A DNA stretch of 64,000 bases from Scortum barcoo. Lineage: Eukaryota > Chordata > Actinopteri > Centrarchiformes > Terapontidae. The notes under the pieces are model-generated. The model searched no databases and was not told where the DNA came from. It saw only the letters and a program-made list of their open reading frames with translations. The stretch covers positions 308,182 through 372,181 of the forward strand of contig CM041538.1 of NCBI GenBank assembly GCA_023238725.1, given 5' to 3'. Positions 37,401 to 48,600 of the stretch are shown here, one piece after another; the first letter of the stretch is position 1, and the number at the start of each line of letters is the position of its first letter. Position numbers and translations under genes: made by a program.

Positions 37401-37426
37401 CCAAGAAACAGAAGACAGATAAGTAG
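28441..37426 (+). CDS. ptma: Prothymosin alpha, 5 exons, 104 aa
   Basis: Prothymosin alpha is a small, highly acidic, intrinsically disordered nuclear protein that binds histone H1 and is linked to chromatin loosening, proliferation and cell survival. Exons: 28441-28485 (MADSKVENSGELSAK), 31061-31129 (ELKDKKQGEETENGEDASANGKI), 31219-31300, 35069-35148 and 37388-37426, together 315 nt. The centre is an almost uninterrupted Glu/Asp stretch (EEDGEQENEVEDEEEVGEEE, then DEDDDEDDEPDGP), followed by TGKRAPEDDDDEE and the C-terminal basic nuclear localisation signal TKKQKTDK, then TAG. Order and length match the vertebrate family (about 110 aa). All boundaries are GT-AG and phases agree. The promoter and exon 1 sit between two inverted ~195 bp arms. 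Introns 3 and 4 are long and hold no gene I can support. Confidence 0.96.
29545..29665. repeat. GATG/GATA tetranucleotide repeat
   Basis: Imperfect GGAT and GATA units in ptma intron 1, inside the loop between the two inverted arms. Frames across it are low-complexity artefacts. Confidence 0.85.
29898..30095 (-). repeat. Right arm of inverted duplication around ptma exon 1
   Basis: From TGTGTGTGTGTATTATCTCG to ATTAAGTCATGATCTC, reverse complement of the left arm. It lies in ptma intron 1. Shared landmarks include CTGGACCGAACAATTTACAA and CAACGAAGGGCA. Confidence 0.92.
31301..35068. other. ptma intron 3, no further gene seen
   Basis: 3.8 kb of AT-rich intron. A 16-bp match to the Tc1 end sequence (AATAAAGGGAACACTT, 33147-33163) is the only repeat trace noticed. 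Frames of up to 107 aa near 34000 have no recognisable features. Confidence 0.5.
36546..36735. repeat. Low-copy repeat, shared with 39500-39650
   Basis: AGTGGAATTGCAAGGCC...TCTGGTTTAATCATGGTGGTGAATCTGTCT recurs, diverged, at about 39593-39645 in the same orientation. Family unknown. Confidence 0.5.
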
Positions 37427-38296
37427 TCTGCAACACCTGTTCAGTCTGGAGGATAAGACCATCAAGAAACAGCCAGTTTTCTAGCAAACCCTCAAAACCT
37501 CAGTCCTCCTTTCTCTTTTGAAGCAAGAATACTTCAAAAGAGAATTTGTTTGTATTTTTATTTACATTTTATATTTTTGTAAATATTGCAAGGCCGGACA
37601 ATATGCAACAGTGATCTCTCTGGATATCAGGTGGTGCTTTGAAGACTTTTCGATCCAGACTTGTCATCACCCCCCCTTTCCAGCTACTCTGACACTGCAG
37701 CATGTCAAAAAGAACATAAACTCCCACTGTTACTTTTATTACAAGACTTTATCACAGAATAATTCTCAGACTGCTGAGTGTGTATAAATGGCAATTCATG
37801 CAACGTAGATCCTTCTGTCTGTCTCTATTTGTCTGTCATGGTCAGATTTTAATGTTTTTATACCTGTGCTATTTGTTGAACTATAACAGTAATTTGATTT
37901 GTTTGTTTTTAATTGTTAGTTTTCACTTGTAAGAGGTTATATCTGCCAACAGTAAAAAGAAAGAAGAGAATCAGTGATGTGTGATCTTTTTAACAGGGAG
38001 TGCTCAGATGTGACTGGTTGCATATCCAGTTTAAAAATAAGTCAGGCCGCAGCTGATTTCTATGTTTGTACAGTCAGGAAATCACAAATATAAAGTGTCT
38101 TTATAAAACACAAACTGGCAATGACTGCTGAAGACTTATTATATTAAAAAATATTAAGCTTGTGAGGTTGCACCAGTCCTAATTGACATTTTCAATAGTT
38201 AGTTCAAAACAGTCCATGTGTAGTCCATGTATTTTATGCCATCTTTGGGATTTTCTAACACTGCACCATTGATCAAAAGCATAGCAGGAAGTGATG

Positions 38297-38302
38297 AATA
38301 AA
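38297..38302 (+). terminator. ptma: Candidate ptma polyadenylation signal
   Basis: AATAAA about 870 nt after the ptma stop. No earlier canonical AATAAA was noticed between 37427 and this site, but variant signals were not excluded. Confidence 0.3.
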
Positions 38303-38963
38303 TGACTGGGTGTGTAGGACCCTAGAGATATCCATTATAAACAGCTGTTGCAGTAAATAGACGCCTCATCATGCCTTCGCATGGAGCTGGTAGATGATCC
38401 AGATAATTAAAACAGAATTGTCTTTTCAAGTTTCACAGTACTTCCTCTGGAGTACTATATGTCTTTGTAGAATATCAGTACCCAAGAATGGTTGCATGTT
38501 CATTATGAAGACCAAATTTTTCACTTCTTTATGACAGTTATTTCGGAATGTGTTCTTGATTTAACTACTGATAAAAATACAAACCACATGCATTGCTGTT
38601 ATTTATCTCCAAATAACACTGCTGACCTGGGCAGTAATCATGGCTAGTGCAAAAAGAAATCAGGTATCAGGTTTAATTTGACATGTGATTTGCAACAGAC
38701 AAAGCCAGGTAAGGTCATTAACTGGGAATAGAGAAAAAGATTAAAAAATAATTTTCATTTACATTTAACACTGATTGCTTTGAAAGTGCTTTCACAGCCT
38801 TGCTCATCTTCCCATTTCTATCTATCAATCATTTATAGATACTTGTTCTGTGCAGGCTCGCAAGTACTTCTTGAAAGATGATTCACATCACTGTGGTCCT
38901 GCATATGAAGAAAAATTGTGATCATTTCCACTGGGTGTCAGTGTAAGGTGTTCAGCTCACATA

Positions 38964-38969
38964 TTTATT
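38964..38969 (-). terminator. lrrc40: Candidate lrrc40 polyadenylation signal
   Basis: TTTATT on the plus strand reads AATAAA on the minus strand about 690 nt past the lrrc40 stop. It lies 660 nt from the candidate ptma signal, so the two convergent genes would end close together without overlap. Position-based only. Confidence 0.25.
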
Positions 38970-39660
38970 TTATTATACAGGTCAATGATGAAGATTCAGA
39001 AATGGGATATAAGGATGTAATGAAAAGAGACCAGGAAACCACAAATCACCATACAGGAGTAACAAAGCATGTTTTTTTTTATTGTATGCTTAAACTGAGC
39101 TTTTTTAAGGGTAAACACAAAACAACTCAACGGTTGGCTTACTGTAGTGGATGAAACTCATTACTGTCTAATAGCTGTTTACAGCTATTGTGTTTTTAAA
39201 ATGGAATTGAAAAGCGCTTGTGACCTAGGTTGTGAAAAGTGCTTCTTAAGGACCTTGACTGGGCTATTAACCACACAATTATACAATTTCAATCTCTTTA
39301 TAATTCTCAGCAAAAACATCACAGCCTTTAATGTGTCTTTGTTATTGGTTCTTTTTAGTCACACATGTATGCATCAATTTAAATCTGATTGTTCAGAATG
39401 TGGTGAATACATTCTAACACAAACCAGACCAACACAAACCAGTTCACAGCAGCTAAATAGAAAGGTAGATTTAGATTGTTTTTATAGCAACTTCAGAGGG
39501 AAACTTTAGTGACTGGATATCTTCTCAGAGATGATCTTGTGATTGAGAACTTTAAATAACAGACTAAATCAGGTTGTTAGATGATTGAAAAAAGAGGAAT
39601 TACAAAGCCCAAATCTGTTTTAATCATGGTGGTGAATCTGTCTTAGGTCAGGGTCAGGGA

Positions 39661-42600
39661 TCATGTAGGTATGCGGCTGCGGAGGTACTCCAAGACTGCA
39701 TCTGTACCTTTGGCCATGATGGCCGCTCTGGGTGTGCGGAAAGGATTCCCCTCCAGACTGAGACACCTGAGGAAGAAATCAGGTTTAAATCTTTTGAGTA
39801 TGTGGGATTCTCAGACTTTATTTATTTCCTTTTATTTATTTATTTCCTTATTTTTATATATTTGTTAGTTTTAAAATTAATACAACTTCCAGGTCTTGTT
39901 TCCTCTCTCTACGGTAAGCACCAGCTCGCCTCTAAAGCCCCTCCCTGCAGAGTGACTGAATCAGCTTCTCTCCTTTTAGCTTGTTTTTCTTCACTGCTTC
40001 AGTCAACTCGTCTTTCGTGTAACCTGTTTAAACAAGGTGGTGGAACAGGGCTTCTTTGCTCCATACCTGAGGCTGGTGCACAGGCCCAGTTCAGGGGGGA
40101 TGTTCAGCAGGTCATTGTTTGACAGATCCAGTGTTGACAGATGAACCAACTTTGTCAGACGACAAGGGTCCACTCCCACTACCTGGTTGTTACCAAGCAA
40201 CACCGTCTCCAAGGAAACTATCTGATAGAGAACTTCTGGAAAGGACTTGAACCTGTGATCAGTACAAAGACAAACTATAGGAGACAGCTGTCCAATTCAT
40301 CATAGGTGCTTTCCTTTTAGATATTTCTGCTTCCTCCCATCCTCACTTCTCTAGTCAGTGACCCAGAAATTGACCAAAATCTGCCATCAAAGGATTGGAA
40401 CATCCTTGATGATCAGAATCAGAATTTTTTTTTTTGCTCTTAATTGCCCCTCTGTGATAAATAAAGTTTTGTTGTTCAGCTGATCTGATTGGGTAATAAA
40501 AACAACGGCCAAGCCGTTGAAACACTCAAATTAGTTTAATGTTATTATTTTTGCAATACTTTAGCATAGGGAAGGTACCCATTAATAGGAATAGAACAAG
40601 AATAGCAACAATGAGGTTATTCACACTGCATATAATTTAAATTATGTGATGTGTGGTTCATATGAAGCGATAAGGAATGATAACTTCTTTAACCTACTGT
40701 TTTAAAAAAAATATTTTTGCATCAATGCAGTGCACATAATTCAAATAAGAAGAAGCACCAACTACGCACTAATAGAACAAACGAAAAACACTTGTGGCTT
40801 CTCCCTTCTCTGTGTGCAGGACACAGCTGCTTATAATAAAGTTTTATCATACATGTAAATGCACATGCACACAAGAATCCAAATGTGTAAAGTATGGATG
40901 CTGTCTTGAGTTACTGAGTGTACAGCAATGACTTGTGTTTATAGTTTTGCAAAAAAAGCGTGTTATAAAATTACAAACTAAGAGTATAAGCAGAGAACAT
41001 GCATTCAGTTTGGCAGCTTGGTGAATGCACTGGCTACAAGTGTTAATAGTTTTGGAGATAGTGCTTCAAGAATCACTGTTAGTGTTTAAGCATTCAGAAA
41101 AAAACATAATATGCCCTCAGTCAGAGGAAATGTGGTAGCCTCTCCAAAAATGTGTCCTATTAGTCCTGTAACATCAGCAGAAAAGGTCTTTTTACCTTTG
41201 CATGGCAAAGTTCTGAGCACAGTTAGAATTACTCAACAAGTACATATATAGTATCTACCTTGTGCACTGTGAGTATTTTCACCAATGACAAAGCCACACT
41301 GAACAGCTGTACTGGTCCTAAAACAGTGTGTTACCTGTTGTAATTGAGGATAATGGAGCATAGCTTGGTTAAGTTCTTCATTTCACATGGTAAATAACTT
41401 AGCTGGTTATTCCTGAAAGAAAAAAGGCAGGACATAAATATTGGCTCATTTACCAATGGTATGGTTACAGTAATATCTTTTTGGCATATATTATTACATT
41501 ATTATTGTTACATGTCAGGACCACTACAGATAAAACTGCAATGCTTGCATAACATTTGGCACCTGCCACTCCCACTTCTCACTGCTCTAATCAACTCTGT
41601 AGATCCTCTTAAATTCCAAAAATCAATCCTACTGCCTGTTTGATATATTGCCTGTAACAGCACTTACATAATATATGTGACACTTAAATTGTAAGCAGCG
41701 GGCATGAGTAAAAGCTAAAAATATATAATTATTGCAGTGTCAGCATCTTAAATGTGAATATTTGCAGGTTTTATCACTGTAAACTGAATCGTTGGGTTTT
41801 TGACTATTGTACAAGGCAAGACATTTGAAGACACCCCTTAGACTTTGAGATGGCTATTTCTTTCACTGTTTTCGATAATTTAATTTTATAGAAAATTTGA
41901 TTATTGATAAAATAATACTCAGTAGTTGTAGCCCTACATGTGAATACTGTATAAGCAGAACCTTGCGCAGTGCAAACTTGTATGGAGCAGTGTTACAATG
42001 AAAATCCACTATTAAATCTATGTGTGGTGATCCATATCCGTGTTTGTGTACCTGAGGTCGATGTGCACCAGGTGCAGTAACTTGCAGATGTCGGGAGAAA
42101 GGCAGATCAGTCTGTTGAAACTCAGATTGATATCTGATATTGAAGACTGTAACTCCACCAGTCTGCACACAACACGTCTGTGGTTAGTCAGGGAATAATC
42201 GCTGTTCAAACAGCCTTTTGTTGCCTACAATGTTTAATCTTTGTAACACAGTGATGTTGTAAGCACCACCCGTGTAGAGTGTAGTTGTATGTGGCTCTGT
42301 ATGGTTGCGTGATAGGTGTGTGTACCTGGATGGTACAGAAGTCAGCTGGTTCTTGCTGAAGTTAACAGTGGTAACACCTTGATCTGCTGCAGCATCAAAT
42401 AGCTCATCTTGAATGCTATCTGCCTGCTTCTCACTAAACAAACACAACAAAGTTACACTCTAGTTACTCTAACTTGTAGTTTATTTATGCTTCCTTGTTT
42501 TTATTAACTGAAACAGGCCCTTTATGTGAAGTCTTTCTGCCACCTGGTGATTAAAATATCTTTAAAACTGAAAAAATTCTGTCCTCCTATAAAGATAAAA

Positions 42601-45600
42601 GCTGAAACAATCAGCTGCTACAACATTGTACGTGAAAAAAAATACTATGGTTACATTAAGTTTATTACTGAAGTAAGTAAGCATCACCATCATCTGATGA
42701 AGGCTTTGTATACAAACACCAGATTTATCAGCCCACTGATCGCGAATAAATTTACCCAAAATATTACCACGAGATCACACACAAAGGCACAGACACAAGT
42801 GTGTATCACCAACCTGTACACCAATAACTTTAGAGTTTTAATGTTATGTAAATTGACGCTGGCTTGGCTGGGTAACGTCATAGCTCCTTCATCTGCTCTC
42901 TGCTCTCTGAGGCTCCACTGCAAACAACACACACACACACACACACACACACTTTGCTGATCTAGAGTAAATCAAAGTCAGCAGAGTCAGAGACCTATTC
43001 AGTCCACCAGATGGAACTGGTACAAAAAGGAAATCCAATAAAGCTAGTAGTGTAGACTGAATGAAGTCAGCATAGTCTGTAGGTTTTAGCGCTGTACCTA
43101 TTTAAAGCTTTAGTTTACTATTACAGTTTTGCACATGCAAAATAAACTAAACATGGAACCCTTAGTGTTTTGCTGCTCATTTGGTACCAAACCCAATGTA
43201 ATCTCTTTATTCTGCCATTATATTTTGTAACATTTTACTTGCTCTGTAATCCATATAATTTAACTGCAATATTTTATTAATCAAATAAATCAATTGTGAA
43301 GATTTTTGGTTATGTGGAACACCCTGTGTTGAATAGTGGTCACCATTAAGTGTGGGTCGCAGCAACACAGCTTACAGTATCCAGACTCCTCAGAAGAACC
43401 AATTTTCACTATGGCTACAAAACAGAAGCATGGCACTGTGAGATAAAAGGTCAGTAAATGACAACAAATCTAATTACTTGTGTTTTTTGGTTGAAACTTA
43501 CACCTCAAACACATCCATATCAAGTATGTGTATTATCTCAGCTTCAGGTCCATTCACAAGCTTTAAAATTCAAATTGCATCTCACAGGTTCACAGGTTTA
43601 GGTTCATCACATGTGGATAAAAATGTGGGTCACATAGTTACTGAGTCAATGGCAGTGAACAGCACAGTTCAGATTTTTGATGGAACCAATTCAACCCTTC
43701 TATGTTAGCTGATCAAAACTGTTTCAGATAAGAGCAAGAATTTAACTGTACCTTTAATTCGTCCTCTTAAATATGTCAGAAGCTCATTGGTTCCTTTCTG
43801 TGATGAGGACAACAAAAGTGTAAGCAGTTAGATTACAAATACCAGTGTTTGTTCTAGTGAAGCAGTAGGTGAACATTACAAGCTGTTTCCAGGGTTTTAC
43901 ATGGACACGTCACTGAAATTCCATAAAAACAGAGCAATCTCTAAACTTGTTAACTTAGTGTACAGTTAGAATTTCTGGTTTTCGCCTATTAAAATGCAGT
44001 GTACAATGTATGACTGTATTGATGTGATTAATGGAAAGAAATGCATTTAAAAGGGTTCCAATATTTGTATATTACTATTCTTATGAATGAGTAGCTGTAA
44101 GAAGGAACCTTTACTTTCTTTACATAAGGTTACTGTGATCAAGTAAACTGTAAACATCTCTCACTGTCACTGAGCTGGGGCAGATGAACAGTTATGTGGA
44201 GCAGAGAATGTGATACTTTCTTTGAGCTGATATTGTATTACCTATGCAACCATTTTTAAAATATTTGTACTGAATATAGATTTATAAGACGTTTCTTCTC
44301 CAAACTGGTTTGCTGTGCATTGCTCTGTGTTTCTGTCCTCAGTGTGTCACTTACAGTGAGCATGTCCCTCCTGATTCCTCTCAGAGGGTTTCCCTCCAAC
44401 AGTAACACCTTCAGATGAGGCAGCAAGCTGACAGACGCTGTAAGACTGACAGAGATAGATTCAATTTGCATGAAATTTCTTAAACTAACACAGTGCTGAC
44501 AGTATGTACTGATAAACATTTTCTTAAGTCTTAAGAACAGTGTCAGCTATTAGCTTACACCAACAGTGTGTCAACTGCTTACACTCACGTCATTTAGTAT
44601 TATATACCATGACATCCAGAAATGTTTTGAATGAAGATTCAATGATGAATTATAAAAATAGTGTAGGAGTATATATGTACATAAATACAGTTGCACTAAA
44701 AATTATTCAACTCCACTGCAAATTAGGTGAATTGGCAAAATTTAGAAACTTTCAGCTGTGTTCAATGAACACCTCAAACAAGAACAATTTAAATAGCTTA
44801 ACACACGTAGTTTTAGTAACTACTGCAGTCTCAAAATTATTCAACCTCCTCATGACAAGTATCTTTAGTACTTAACAGAGCACTCTTTTGCTGTTATGAC
44901 CTGCTGTAAACGTGATGCATAGCCAGACAACAGGTTCTGACAGTGTTCCTGAAGAATCTTAGCCCATTCCTCATGGGCAACAGGCTCCAGCTCCCTAATA
45001 TTATTGGCTTTGCGTGCTGCAACTCCCTTCTTCAAATTCCACCAGAGATTTTCTGAGATTCAAATCAGGCAACTGTGACGGCCACTCTAGTATCTTCCAC
45101 AACTTTTTCTGAAGCCAAGCCTTGGTGGACGTTGAGGTATACTTTTCTCAAGTATCAAGAAATCTCCTAGGATTTCTTGATACTTGATTTAATCCATCTT
45201 GCCCTCCAAAGGTTTCCAGTGCCAGAAGAAGCAAAGGAGCCCCAGAGCATCACCAAGCCACTGTCATGCTTCACTGTAGGCAGGGTGTTCTTTTCATCAT
45301 ACGCCTCATTCTTCCTCCTCCAGATATACCGCTGATCCATAGGCCCAAAAAGTTCCAGTTTTGTGTCATTGCTCGATAGAACAGATTCAGAAAACGCGTG
45401 TGGCTTATTTATATGGTTTTGAGCATAATGGAGCCAATTTGTCTTGTGTTTTTTGGGTCAGCAGTGTTGTGCGTCTTGGAGTTTGGGCAGTGTTTAGTAT
45501 GCACCTTCAGTAGAAAGTGAAACCTCAGTGCCTGCTGCGACCAAGTCTTGCCGCAGGTGTTTTGCAGTCAGCCAAGAGTTATTGGCCACTTGCTACCTCA

Positions 45601-48600
45601 GAAATCTGGCGGCAGCCGTTGACTGCTTCCTCTTTTTGCAATGTCCAGGTAGTGTGGCCAGTCCTTTAACTTTTTAGCTTGCAAACTATGCTTCTAAGAG
45701 TATCTCTGTGAACATTAAGTGCCTTTGCTGTTTTTTTGTATCCCTTCCTTGTTTGTGCAAGGCAATAATCTGCTCTATTAAGTTTTGGGACAATTCTCTT
45801 GATTTTAAGATTTTTAACATTCAACCCAACATAATTGAACTAACCCCTTGCCAGTCCGGGTATTATTTGGTACACCTAGTTCAACTCTTAAGGTGCTTGA
45901 TTACTTGCAAAAGATGTGTTTGAGACAACACCTGATTTGCAAATTCTTCAGGGGGTTTTGAGACTGCTGTAGTCACTAAAAGTGCCATACTGTGTTGAAT
46001 TTGGATAAACTACCTGTAATATTAGTTGTGTTGAGCTATTTAAATTGTTCTTATTTTAGTTGTTCATTGAACACAGCTGAAAGTTTGTAAATTTTGCCAG
46101 TACACCTAATTTGTAATGGGGTTGAATAATTTTAGTGCAACTGCATATTCCAATTGCTGATTCTCTACAAATTAAAAAGTATGAACTGGTGAAAACTGGT
46201 TTCATGGACACAAAAAGTTAACTGCTACGGAAGGCCATGAATAATACCAGTGACCTACATGGTTATGTCATTGTTGGTGAGGTCAAGACGTGTGAGTGTG
46301 CTGAGTAAGGTGATCTGTTCAGGGAGGGTTTTGATCTTGTTGTCTCGGAGTTCTAGAAGAGATATAGCTGTCAGGCATGTCAGCTGCTCTGTCTCCAGCT
46401 GCTCAATCTGGTTGTTCCCAACATACAGTTCCTAAAGACAAACATTCATCAGGTTATTACTGCAATCTAGCATCTTAACAGCTATCAAATCAAGTCAGAA
46501 CTCTGTCTAACAGACACACTTACATGGATGGCAAGCAGATCAAAGGTTTACTTTTTTTCATAGAATGAAATACTGCCATTTTCAGCACGTCAGTGTTTCA
46601 GGGTCTCAGAGAACTTGTTAACTAAATTCTATAGACTGGTCTAGCATCACTTCACTGAGCGCCAACTGCCATGGCCATGCCCCTGTTCTGAAGAAAGATA
46701 CATCTTTCATGTAACAAAAGAAACAGGAAAATACCAAAAAGCTGCTCTGTAGCAAGTTGTGTAACAAATAAATATCCAAATCCACATATTTTCTTAAGGA
46801 TAGAGATCCCAAAAAGAGACGCAATAAGGAAGGGAAACGGTGGCAATATCACAATAAATACAAGTGAGCTTCTGTCATTAAAATTATAAGAAACTAGACA
46901 TAACTGTATTAATTTCATTTTCACATTGCGCTTTGAAATAAGAGCCATAAATATTAACTGTCAGCTGGTAAATAGCCAAATAATGCTGCTGACTGTTATG
47001 ACTACTAGATAGTTAGCTTATGAGGGAGCTTGCTGAAGTATAGTTATACAGTATTGAAGCAGCAGACTGTCTAAACCTCAGCCAGATAACTTGCCACTGA
47101 TCAATCTTCATTCATTAGATATCCTGAACCCTCAGGTTCAGGCAAAGTATAAAAATGAAATGTCTATGAAACAAAACTTTGTAAATACATTAGTTCAAAC
47201 AAATGTGTCACACAATCCAAAAATATGTCAAATTGCTGACATCTGTAGGATCTTTTTCTTTTCCACTCCATCAAAGGGGGGCGAATTAATAACATATATG
47301 ATGCCAAGAGAAGAATGTATTAGAATCAGCACACAGCTCTGTAGCTCTATAAATCTGGTCATGAATGTAAAGCCATCACATTATTCACACCACAAATTAA
47401 CTTTTTACCCGGGGAAACTCATTTTGCCATGCATACCTTGAGCATGGGTGCAGGGAGCTTTGGGAGCAGACGGAGCTTGTTGTGTCTGAGGTAGAGCTGT
47501 TCCAGAGCAAGCATCTCTGATAGGCTGGCAGGAATATCAGTCAGCTGGTTGTTACTGCAGTCCAGCAGCTTAACATCTGTCAAATCAAGTCAAAACTCAT
47601 GTCAGACAGATACACTTACACAGATCAAGGTTTTTTAATTCATTTTTTTTTTTCATCGAACAAAATACTGAACTTTTCAGCTCCTCAGTTTCAGGGCCCC
47701 AGCACCTCTCAAAAATGATCTCCAAAACCTACTATAGCTTTAAAACTCCCAATCATATGAATGTGGCCTTCATTACCCTGAGACCCTAAGCCCTACACAC
47801 AACCCATTAATAGTTAGAATTTATTTGCATGGAAACACAAGAGACCATTTCAAAAGATCACACTCAAGAGAGGAAGTGGATGTAACCAAAACATTCATTG
47901 GCTGATCTTCACACATTTGAAGTGGTTCACTGCTGAAGACAATTACACGTAATATAAATATTCCAGTAAAGTGCATGTTACTGCCGGAGCCACAGGTCCT
48001 CCCTGTTCTCTCCAGTCTTGCAAGGTTCCTCACTGATTCTGGTTGTGGTCCATCCTGTCTGAGGTTCACTGGCCTGGTGGGGACATGATCTGTGTCTGTG
48101 CTGTGGAGAGAGAAGGTCGAGTGGCCCAGAGCTCCATATGAGGACATCTAGAGATGCACCTGGACTCATGGACTTCCTTTACCATTACCTGTGATACCTT
48201 CACACATGGACTAAACCCATGAACTCAGTATATTGATGATGATATGTTCTCTGTACATGTTGCATCTATTGCACGTCTGTCCGTCCCAGGGAGAGGGATC
48301 CCTCATCTGTGGCTCTTCCTCAGGTTTCTTCTTTTTCCCATAAAGGGTTTTTTGAAGTTTTTCCTGACCTGGTTCGAGGGTCTAAGGACAGAGGGTGTCA
48401 CAACTGTACAGATTGTAAAGCCCTCCGAGGCAAACAATGTTTTGTGATTTTGGGCTTTAAATAAAGAAATCTGAATTTTGATTTTGAGATCACAACAGAA
48501 GTCGTTTAAGGTTACCTTTCCTATAGAACAGGCCTATAACTTGATATTTTATTAAACAAACTAAATAGCCTTATTATGTATCTTATTTACACGATGCAGT

